Under the pieces are notes generated by a model that searched no databases, was not told where the DNA came from, and saw nothing but the letters and a program-made list of their open reading frames with translations. Position numbers and translations under genes: made by a program. A stretch of DNA of 64,000 bases, taken from contig SSNP01000002.1 of assembly GCA_006937955.1 (NCBI GenBank), positions 10,486,408 to 10,550,407 on the forward strand. Reading direction: 5' to 3'. The DNA comes from Pachypanchax playfairii (taxonomy: Eukaryota > Chordata > Actinopteri > Cyprinodontiformes > Aplocheilidae). Positions 59,701 to 64,000 of the stretch are shown in pieces. Position 1 is the first letter of the stretch. Each line of letters opens with the position of its first letter.

Positions 59701-62700
59701 GTTTTAAAACAACTGATAAAGTTGATCATTAGCTAAACTAACTCTGATCTACTGACATTATGCTTTCTAACATTAACATTGCTTTTCTTAGAGCCTGTGC
59801 ACTTTATCAAAAAGCTGGAAGACACAACTTTCATTGTTGGTCAGCCACTCAGACTAGTTTGTACATACACTGGGAGCCAGCGAGTGTATGTCACATGGAG
59901 AAAAGACAGCAGACTGATCTGGGCGTCTTATCAGTACAACATTAAAACCACTGATTCTACCTGCATCCTGGAAGTCCTCAACAGTGACAGACCTGAAGCT
60001 GCTGGAACATACTCTTGTGAAATTTCTAATGGAGCTGGAACTGATATTTGCCATGCCCGTGTCAGCCTAGGTAAAGTCAGAAACTCTTAACATCAGCTTT
60101 TTATTCATTCATCTAACTCAAACACAATAACCTGATTCATCTGTTTTAATGTCACTGCTCTGTAACTTTCATCTGCTTCTACTGTAACATACTTCTGCTT
60201 CCATGCAACTAACTCAACCATTGATCCTCTCAGAACCACCTCGCTTTGTAAACAAGCTGGAAGACACGTGTTTCAGACTCTGTGAACCTTTGACCCTGAA
60301 GTGCACGTACACTGGGAGCCAGAGAGTATATGTGACCTGGAGGAAGGATGGAAACCTAATCTGGGCTTCTTATAAATACAATGTCAAGACCACTGAAGAC
60401 ACCTGTGTTCTGGAAGTTCTCAATAGTGACAAAGAAGAAGCAGCTGGAAGATACACGTGTGAAATTTGTAATGCTGGAGGAAGTGATGTTTGCCATGCTA
60501 ATGTCAAACTAGGTAAATAATCCAGACTCTTTGTTTAATCTCAGAATAACAAATTAAATCTCCATAATCTATCATGTAACCAGCTTATTTAAAACACTAA
60601 CTTCCATTGCTCCCATCACCTAATACCACCTGTACTCGTTGATTTTGTAGAACCTGTTCGGTTTGTGAGAAAACTGAGAAACATTTTCTATAAAATTGGC
60701 CACCCTTTGACTCTGGAGTGCACGTTCACGGGCAGTCAGAGGATTTATGTCAGCTGGATGAAGGATGGCAAACCTATCTGGGCATCATATAAATACAACG
60801 TTAAAACTACCAACTTCTCCAGCACCCTGGAGGTTCTTAACAGTGACAGTCGAGAAGCTTCTGGAAAATACTGCTGTGAGATTTCTAACTCAGAGGGTTC
60901 TGACCTCTGCTGTGCTGTGGTGACGATAGGTAAAGCCACTAACACACTCACCTGATGTCCATCACCTTTACCAGATTAAATACCAGATCATTTGTCCTTT
61001 CACACATAACCCTTCATCTGTTTGCTGTTAATCACACTACTGACACCAGCATTACCTCCTGTAGAACCTGTGAGCTTTATCAGGGAGCTGGAAGACACCA
61101 CTTACCGGCTCGGAGAGCCCCTGTCTCTGTATTGTGGGTTCACCGGGAGTCCCAGGGTCTATGTGAGCTGGAGGAAGGATGGCAAACCCATCTGGGCTTC
61201 ATACAAGTACAATGTCAAGACCACAGACAGTTCTTGTGTCTTAGAAGTCCTGAACAGTGACCGTCTGGAAGCAGCAGGAAGATACTCCTGTGAAATTACT
61301 AACTCAGAGAACTGTGCTGTCTGCTATGCTCAGGTCACACTAGGTAAAATACTAAACACAAAGCTTCACAGTGATGGCTCATTACTCTCAACCTTTAATA
61401 ATACAAACTATAGAGACTCAGCTGGAGCAGTTCATCTTAGGATACTTAATCAAATCTAAAAATATATTTTATTTCAGTTTTATTTAGAAATCTTAGAGAA
61501 TCAGATTAAATACACAGAGTTTGTAAAATAATATAAAAATAGATTGAAATTCTAAGAACAAGGAGAAGATGAGATCTCACTTCTCTTCCTCTACTAATAA
61601 CTAACATCCCTGCTTCTTATAGAACCTGTGCGCTTTGTGAAACAGCTGGAAGACGTGACCTTTAGGGTCGGGCAGCCCCTGATGCTTCAGGTCACATACA
61701 CAGGGAGTCAGCACGTTTCCGTGACCTGGAAAAAAGATGGAAAACCGATCTGGGCCTCGTATAAATACAATGTCAGAACCACAAACGACTCATGTGACTT
61801 GGAGATCCTTAACAGTGACAGAGAAGAAGCTGCTGGGAGATATTCATGTGAAATATCAAACGCTAGTAGCTCTGCTGTCTGTCATGCTCATGTCAGATTA
61901 GGTAATGTCCCTGACAAACTCACCCTCTCATTCGCTGATAGGTAGGGTCATGTGACACGACTAACGCTGCTGTTGCTTCTCTCAGAACCGGTACAATTTG
62001 TGAAAAAACTAGAAGACACATCATACAGTCTGGGCGATCCAATAACCCTGATGTGCACGTTCACTGGCAGCCAGCGAGTCACCGTGAGCTGGATGAAGGA
62101 TGGCGAGCCCATCTGGGCTTCATATAAATACAACATCAGAACCACAGATTCATCATGTGTTCTGGAAGTTCTGAACAGTGACCGAGAAGAAGCAGCCGGG
62201 TTCTACTCATGTCAAGTTTCTAACGCAGAGGGCTCTGCTGTCTGTGATGCTTATGTCATTTGTAAAACAACTAAAAGAGGTAGAACATCATCCCATCTCA
62301 TATACTAACAAACATCATCATGTACAGAAAGCAGATGTTTCATCCTACTCCTGGACAAGCTCTGATCCAAAGGATGTTCTGGAAACCTCCGAGAAGAAAA
62401 GGGGGATTAATTAGTTCATATTCAAAATGCTGGATGACTCCAAGTCTTCAGTTACAAAGATTAAACAGGTTATGATTGTTGGAGAAGTTTCAGAAAGACA
62501 AAACCTCTCTGTGTTGCTCAGCAGCAGCTGGTCCAGTTGTAGGATGAGAGTTTGCGTCACTTCATTTTACCTCTTTTCATCAGATTTAACTGAATCATAT
62601 CAGTTAATTATAATTACAACTTCATGTTTGGATTGTAATTATAACTTCCCTTACTCACCGTCTCCTTTTCATCTAACACTCATCGTTACTCCTCACAGAA

Positions 62701-64000
62701 CCTGCTCGCTTCATCAGGAAGCTGGAAAACACCACGTTCAGAGTCGGGAAGCCGCTGACACTTAGAGTTGCTTTTGTTGGTAGTCCAAGAGTGAGCGTGA
62801 GCTGGAGGAAAGATGGGAGGCTGATCTGGGCCTCTTATCAGTATAATGTCAAGATCACGGACTGCAGCTGTGAGCTGGAAGTTCTGAACAGCGACCGAGA
62901 GGAGGCTCGTGGGAGATACACGTGTGAAATTACCAACACTGAAGGCTCTGATGTGTGTCATGCTTATGTCAAACTAGGTAACAAGAAGCAGCAACTCAGA
63001 GTTTTCATTATTTATTGAGTGCAGGAAGTGACTAGCTCCTAATGATGATACTAATATCACTCACACAGCTTACAGGCCTGTAACATGTTCATCCACACAC
63101 ATAGCTTTTATTTACACAGAAAGATCTACAGAGTTCTTTGGGTACTTCACAGATACAGACTATAGTCTTTAAGTCTGATTTCAACACTGCTTCTCTCAGA
63201 ACCTGTACGATTTATCAAGAAACTACAAGACATCACTCATGAGTTGGGTAAACCTTTGAGGCTGGAGTGTTCTTACTCTGGAAGCCAGAGGGTCAACGTC
63301 ACGTGGAAGAAGGACGACAAACGGATCTGGGCTTCGTACCTGTACAACGTCAAAACCACCGACTCCTCCTGCGTTCTGGAGGTCCTCAACAACGACCGAG
63401 CTGCTGCTGCTGGAAAATATACCTGTGATATTTCCAATGCAGAAGGAAGTGACTCATGTTACTGTCATGTTAAAATAGGTAACACACTAACCAACACATT
63501 TCATCTCATCATCATGTCCAGTAAACGATGCTAACACAGTCCAGGTGTTTCTGTTGGTTATAGAACTTTGTACTGGGTGATTCTGTGCAGCGTTGATGGT
63601 CTGGTTGGTTCTGTGTATAAACAGTGTTGGTCTGTAAAGAGTCAGAGGAGTTTTACAGATTTATGGTTCTGATGGTAAATCAGTTAATAGGAGTTTGTGT
63701 TGGGGGTATCCTGTTGAGTTTGTCTCTGTTATTTGTTGTTATTTCTTGATGTTGTGGTAAAGACCCAGCGGTCTGTTGAATAATACTTACATAAATATAA
63801 CATTACTTCTTGTCACAACATGATCTGATTTTCTTCACTTTCTCCCTCACAAACAGAACGTAAAGTCCCTCCAAACTTCACCAAGAGGCCGTCTGAATCT
63901 ATGGTGCATTCAGTGGGTAAGATGGTAAAGATGGAGGGCCGGGTGTCTGGCTCCCAGCCACTGACTGTCACCTGGTACAAGGACAACAGGGAGATAAATG
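21284..64000 (+). CDS. ttn: Titin, N-terminal part (Z-disc to proximal I-band), 3' end outside window
   Basis: Titin is the giant sarcomere protein that spans Z-disc to M-line, anchors in the Z-disc and acts as a molecular spring and scaffold. The start ATG (21284, duplicated at 22902) opens with MSTQAPTFTQPLQSVV, which closely matches the vertebrate titin N-terminus. The window encodes about 60 I-set Ig domains, one Z-repeat, the Ser-Pro Z-linker, an N2B-type unique sequence, and no FnIII or kinase domain, in the order known for vertebrate titins. Every junction I checked is GT-AG with a matching phase; beyond the Z-disc nearly all exons are phase 1-1, as expected for a gene that splices heavily. 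Domain groups are listed separately below. Teleosts often carry two titin genes (ttna/ttnb or ttn.1/ttn.2); I cannot tell which this is. Confidence 0.95.
21657..21790. repeat. Minisatellite of splice-donor-like units, copy 1
   Basis: Units of about 27 bp (GCAGGTGTCAGACAGGTGAGACTGTGAT type) start right at the exon donor CAG|GTGAGACT. Each unit repeats the word ACAGGTGAGACT. The equivalent array at 23275-23590 is more than twice as long. Confidence 0.85.
21889..21957. repeat. (TCTG)n microsatellite in titin intron, copy 1
   Basis: About 17 units. The homologous run at 23691-23770 is slightly longer. Confidence 0.95.
22889..23274 (+). CDS. ttn: Titin Ig domain Z1 (exons 22889-22992 and 23071-23274)
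   Basis: ATG at 22902. The translated exons are identical to the copy at 21271-21656. This copy connects without a gap to the intact third coding exon at 24039, so it should be taken as the real gene. It ends with a phase-1 G that joins CGGAG of the next exon to continue TAETAPPTFLQRL. Confidence 0.92.
23275..23590. repeat. Minisatellite of splice-donor-like units, copy 2
   Basis: About ten units, some with an inserted GGGACAGGTATGACTCTGAGACAAGTGTC variant, forming a higher-order repeat. It begins at the splice donor of the second coding exon. Confidence 0.85.
24039..24475 (+). CDS. ttn: Titin Ig domain Z2 and start of the Z-repeat linker (exons 24039-24326, 24405-24475)
   Basis: The first exon encodes all of Z2 (PPTFLQRLQTSTVRQGSQ to TSTAELLVQ), the second telethonin-binding Ig. 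The next exon encodes GGEPVPAKKTKTEIFVSRQT, matching the vertebrate linker after Z2. The intron between them (24327-24404) is exactly 78 nt and has no stop in frame, so retention would add 26 residues. Confidence 0.93.
24767..25260 (+). CDS. ttn: Titin proline-rich Z-disc linker (exons 24767-24936, 25137-25260)
   Basis: Encodes KTPPKVPPKPTSKSPTQPS, then SPSPVRHVKAPTPTPVRPVK, then EVPPPWKLEGG. This is the conserved low-complexity linker between Z2 and the Z-repeats, rich in SP/TP dipeptides that are potential proline-directed phosphorylation sites. The junction splits an Arg codon (AG|G). Confidence 0.9.
25305..25450. repeat. 41-bp minisatellite in titin intron
   Basis: Three to four units of GTCTCAGACTGGACCAGATCTGGATCCAGGTCCGTTTGCC type in tandem. 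Non-coding. Confidence 0.9.
26151..26402 (+). CDS. ttn: Titin Z-repeat exon
   Basis: 84 codons, phase 0-0. AGAVAKVVAAVDLARTRQPV is an unmistakable Z-repeat core (mammals have SAAVATVVAAVDMARVREPV). Z-repeats bind the C-terminal EF-hand region of alpha-actinin-2 and help set Z-disc width. The rest (EQQEVEAVEVEFKQQG and onward) is less conserved. I find only this one clear Z-repeat in the window. The donor, CAG|GTTAGCC, is suboptimal. Confidence 0.85.
26590..27790. repeat. Dispersed repeat, copy 2, in titin intron
   Basis: The segment 27380-27790 is homologous to 4380-4800. A preceding stretch (AGCTTAAAATTTTGAAAGTTATTCAGTACTGCTTTAA) resembles AGCTTAAAGTTGTAAAAGTTATTTTGTACTGCTTTAA at about 10411 in the mini-exon gene. 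The family is therefore present at least three times in the window. No coding capacity. Confidence 0.6.
28069..28182 (+). CDS. ttn: Titin Z-disc linker exon (PQFTVSKVSVPKPE)
   Basis: 38 codons, phase 0-0. PQFTVSKVSVPKPE matches the mammalian segment just before the SIAGSAIATLQ motif that opens the next exon. Two donors are possible: the strong GAG|GTAAGA at 28183, and AAG|GTAAAT at 28234, which would add exactly 17 codons in frame. Confidence 0.8.
29142..30002 (+). CDS. ttn: Titin Z-disc linker exons before Z3 (29142-29396, 29940-30002)
   Basis: VSIAGSAIATLQKEFSSSSS is strongly conserved with mammals. KIIKPVKSPSPSLKVSKT adds Ser-Pro phosphorylation candidates. The second exon ends PGGAVVPPTLLS, leading into GLKNINVTEGE of Z3. 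Both are phase 0-0. Confidence 0.88.
30091..30349 (+). CDS. ttn: Titin Ig domain Z3
   Basis: One exon carries the whole I-set Ig: core Cys in SVTLECQISG, core Trp in NIIWFRED, and the Asp-Ser-Gly...Cys strand-F motif EDSGRFTCTATNEAG. It switches from phase 0 to phase 1. Confidence 0.95.
30846..31747 (+). CDS. ttn: Titin linker and Ig domain Z4 (exons 30846-30912, 30999-31187, 31605-31747)
   Basis: A short acidic linker (VSEDIEGRQEAAVTEH, then ETEETIEETIADV) precedes the Ig that starts PFFIKKPTIQKLVEGGSVV. The domain is split after GVPLTTGYR and ends GEVSASTSLLEE. The split position and sequence match mammalian titin. Confidence 0.94.
31871..32753 (+). CDS. ttn: Titin linker and Ig domain Z5 (exons 31871-31986, 32185-32412, 32515-32753)
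   Basis: The linker has EQYDVYMKKQEETFRTEV and a helical stretch (LELRIIQEIELTIMRITYRE). Z5 spans two exons, joined at PLPK|IAWFKDG. The tail after Z5 (SSAAAPQRYTPQPAVQRIR) leads to the Ser-Pro segment. Confidence 0.94.
32829..33313 (+). CDS. ttn: Titin Ser-Pro/Arg repeat (Zq) and Ig domain Z6 (exons 32829-33061, 33149-33313)
   Basis: Starts with an array of SPGRSP/SPSRSP units (about 32830-32905), equivalent to the proline-directed, phosphorylatable repeat of mammalian Z-disc titin. RRLDETDEAQLERLYKPVF follows, then Z6, split at YWFQNG|QQVVSDHT. Both Ig core residues are intact. Confidence 0.93.
33401..35555 (+). CDS. ttn: Titin Ig domains Z7-Z9 and I1 (exons 33401-33569, 33859-35555)
   Basis: Z7 starts RPQFTEKLKNISVKQG and is completed by the large exon 33859-35555 (1697 nt). 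That exon then encodes a linker (EPERKLIIPKGTYKAKEI), Z8 (QFKKKLTSVRMKCFGPVHFE, from about 34150), Z9 (EIVLLPESVRVMEGDTARFR, from about 34567), a charged helical linker (ELRSKFKRRTEEGYYESI), and I1 (APKILERITSQTVSLGDE, from about 35275). The fused multi-domain exon is also found in mammalian TTN. This is the Z-disc/I-band border. Confidence 0.95.
35637..39454 (+). CDS. ttn: Proximal I-band Ig domains I2-I11, one exon each
   Basis: Exons: 35637-35918, 35993-36259, 36480-36752, 36837-37100, 37188-37448, 37532-37792, 38030-38293, 38402-38662, 38779-39039 and 39194-39454. All are phase 1-1 and 261-282 nt. Each has the Cys/Trp/Tyr-Cys-type core of a compact I-set Ig, for example EKDTMATFECETNEPFVKVK in I2 and HFNVPSAWLKNGVEIEMSEK in I10. 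These form the stiff proximal tandem-Ig segment, which straightens at low force. Order and sequence follow mammalian I2-I11. Confidence 0.94.
39637..41856 (+). CDS. ttn: Proximal I-band Ig domains I12-I15
   Basis: I12 is split into 39637-39778 and 39863-40031; I13 is 40173-40404; I14 is 40605-40889; I15 is split into 41354-41467 and 41668-41856. I12 ends phase 0 after ESRDIT, unlike its neighbours. Mammalian I12 and I15 are split the same way. The intron inside I15 (41468-41667) holds a 30-bp tandem repeat. Confidence 0.92.
41538..41652. repeat. 30-bp tandem repeat in the intron of I15
   Basis: Four imperfect units of CAGATGGTTCTGACTGTAATGAACCAGTTT type. The period is a multiple of three and one frame stays open across the array, but the 200-nt intron as a whole is not a multiple of three. 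Confidence 0.9.
41857..42966. other. Intron, nothing recognised
   Basis: About 1.1 kb of AT-rich intron between I15 and the next Ig exon. No further exon seen. Confidence 0.6.
42967..43485 (+). CDS. ttn: Titin extra Ig exon with Ser-rich leader (novex-like position)
   Basis: 173 codons, phase 1-1. The first half is a Ser/Glu-rich unique segment (HSVEFSESVSESSSVSWRTV); the second is an Ig domain (NLLMELIDVRVKSGEKAEFS to SSSARLTVEG). It sits between I15 and the N2B-type exon, where mammalian titin has alternative novex exons. Being frame-neutral, it is a good candidate for isoform-specific inclusion. Equivalence to a particular novex exon is inferred from position only. Confidence 0.8.
43752..44654 (+). 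CDS. ttn: Titin extra exons before N2B (43752-44252 and 44610-44654)
   Basis: The first exon (167 codons) has a polar unique leader (RETPRSLSDQDKQESRKMGS) and a poorly conserved Ig (FLIKLPPELLSRNRDSSS to SYSCKNVSSAEEAECSTVMK). The second adds only 15 codons (VTEVEKEPVIQEEVK). Both are phase 1-1. Without splicing at 44252, the frame would run to a stop at 44551. These are low-conservation, novex-like alternative exons; I am less sure of the small one. Confidence 0.65.
44900..48565 (+). CDS. ttn: Titin N2B-type giant exon: Ig-Ig, long unique spring, Ig
   Basis: A 3666-nt exon (1222 codons), phase 1-1. Two Ig domains (from about 45030, PVFLSKLSPAAATVGETF; and from about 45357, PPKFLKTIESLQVSEGGQC) are followed by a unique segment of roughly 870 residues (45650-48280), then a third Ig (about 48283-48560, YPVVVESLQDVCAEEKSEVV). 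Order and position match the cardiac N2B exon of mammals, whose unique sequence is an extensible spring, a phosphorylation target and an FHL1/FHL2 and crystallin-B binding site. Two stretches look most conserved with the mammalian element: GQSIRQSVLLEEKQVMMGEQ, and INIPKPTSVNVQRQLRNALQ with the LITSPGVPLEITLSF region after it. The segment is rich in Glu, Gln, Ser, Thr and Pro, fitting an unfolded spring. ACTCAG before 44900 is the supported acceptor; an upstream CAG at 44853 would hit a stop. Confidence 0.92.
48566..49064. other. Intron after N2B exon
   Basis: About 500 nt, pyrimidine-rich toward its 3' end, with no other feature. Confidence 0.6.
49065..50173 (+). CDS. ttn: I-band Ig domains after N2B (exons 49065-49343 and 49607-50173)
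   Basis: The first exon encodes one Ig (KPVFKHRIVPLEVNVGNPAR). The second, 567 nt, encodes two Ig domains back to back (PPAFQSKPDTQTVYVGKRAL, then KPNFVKPLGPVAAVVGAPLH) with no intron between them. All boundaries are phase 1. Confidence 0.93.
50330..53974 (+). CDS. ttn: I-band tandem Ig array, part 1 (nine exons)
   Basis: Exons: 50330-50611, 50696-50974, 51074-51355, 51441-51719, 51804-52091, 52171-52449, 52530-52811, 53165-53443 and 53696-53974, all 279-288 nt and phase 1-1. Domain types recur with a period of six; I label them D, E, F, A, B, C, D, E, F. A starts EPAKILEKAASISVT; B starts DRAVPPSFTKTLKKM; C has DVSPGSNVLI; D has KAGQPLKLSC. The 53165 domain (type E) has lost its core Trp (FEMNCFLND where relatives have an aromatic W-F/Y-K-D/N). 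Confidence 0.94.
53975..55302. other. Long intron with a possible decayed Ig exon
   Basis: 1.3 kb, much longer than its neighbours (about 80-700 nt). At about 54890-54945 the plus strand reads LSGKYTCQVMNHASQV, like the strand-F/G end of a titin Ig, but with no splice donor, no matching N-terminal half and a nearby stop. In the six-type rota the next domain here should be type A, which is missing. See findings. Confidence 0.35.
55303..58737 (+). CDS. ttn: I-band tandem Ig array, part 2 (eight exons)
   Basis: Exons: 55303-55590, 55667-55945, 56190-56471, 56957-57235, 57324-57605, 57694-57972, 58062-58349 and 58459-58737; all phase 1-1. Types run B (EVVPPSFITTLTNTQAV), C (TPKTDVTFRSVFEG), D (CEGHRFECKATR), E (IKGKDASLHCEIYG), F (RSGQQLTLAATVKG), A (EPAAVVDSPESTSVK), B (KLIPPSFIKKLRD), C (LPGKNVSFSAKIQG). 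The EPP/EPA-type linker start at nearly every exon is typical of the I-band tandem Ig region. Confidence 0.94.
58819..59521 (+). CDS. ttn: First 'IWASY' Ig and following canonical Ig (exons 58819-59100, 59243-59521)
   Basis: 58819-59100 encodes an Ig with VTWKKNGKLIWASYQYNI and LEVLNSDRMEAAGRYSCEID. It resembles the mammalian class that carries KCNIVTTEKTCILEILNS. 59243-59521 encodes a different, canonical class (PYFVDTMGPVEVTMGDAM), which follows the same neighbour in mammals. So the original A-B order seems kept at this point. Confidence 0.93.
59792..63478 (+). CDS. ttn: Tandem run of eight near-identical 'IWASY' Ig exons
   Basis: Exons: 59792-60070, 60234-60512, 60651-60929, 61065-61343, 61623-61901, 61986-62279, 62699-62977 and 63200-63478. 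Seven are exactly 279 nt; 61986-62279 is 294. Each starts EPxxFxxxLED(T/V) or a close variant, holds TGSQRVYVTW, then KPIWASYKYNVKTT, then LEVLNSDREEAAGRYSCEIS and a Val-x-Leu-Gly end. With 58819 there are nine members of one class, against single members per super-repeat in mammals. Introns between them differ in length (about 85-420 nt) and share little sequence. They would lengthen the tandem-Ig spring by modular units. Confidence 0.93.
63857..64000 (+). CDS. ttn: Next titin Ig exon, cut by the window end
   Basis: Begins ERKVPPNFTKRPSESMVHSV after AAACAG; it has the first core Val/Met-rich strand and Trp (LTVTWYKDNREIN) and is open at 64000. It resembles the mammalian class ERLIPPSFTKRLSET, so the IWASY run ends here. 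Confidence 0.9.

Overview
The window is vertebrate genomic DNA, most likely from a ray-finned (teleost) fish. The evidence is large intron-containing genes with GT-AG splice sites, fish-type tRNA-derived SINEs, L2-type LINE fragments, long micro- and minisatellites, and a titin gene with one immunoglobulin (Ig) domain per exon. There is no bacterial, phage or CRISPR content. Species cannot be fixed from sequence alone.

Layout. (1) 1-1.9 kb is AT-rich DNA with a decayed LINE reverse-transcriptase fragment. (2) 1.94-7.5 kb, minus strand: a four-exon HSPA12-type (atypical HSP70) gene of about 568 codons; its 3.6-kb third intron is full of transposon debris. (3) About 7.5-7.7 kb: a short head-to-head interval with a TATA box facing right and an ISRE-like site. 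(4) 7.65-16.7 kb, plus strand: an unrecognised gene with an array of 36-66-nt frame-neutral mini-exons (mostly exactly 48 nt) and four larger C-terminal exons. The array is repeatedly duplicated and mixed with tetranucleotide repeats and assembly joins. (5) 16.7-18.6 kb: intergenic, with nothing coding seen. (6) 18.6 kb to the end, plus strand: the 5' part of titin (ttn). It runs from a TATA/CCAAT promoter and a non-coding first exon through Z1-Z2, one Z-repeat, the Ser-Pro Z-linker, Z3-Z9, proximal I-band Ig domains, extra 'novex-like' exons, a giant N2B-type spring exon (44900-48565), and a long one-Ig-per-exon array that leaves the window still open.

About 60 titin Ig domains are encoded here and no fibronectin-III domains, so the window covers the Z-disc anchor and proximal I-band spring only. 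Nearly all titin exons after the Z-disc begin and end in phase 1, so single exons can be skipped without breaking the frame.

The points most worth a second look are: the mini-exon gene beside the HSPA12-like gene; a run of nine closely related 'IWASY' titin Ig exons; an inferred six-Ig super-repeat in which one slot is empty and a possible decayed exon lies in the matching long intron; a shifted splice donor that avoids a junctional stop codon; and three places (N at 10735-10777, 15144, 22264-22265) where the two flanks repeat each other with allele-like differences. Those three look like haplotype duplication in the assembly, so titin coding exons 1-2 are probably present only once in the animal.
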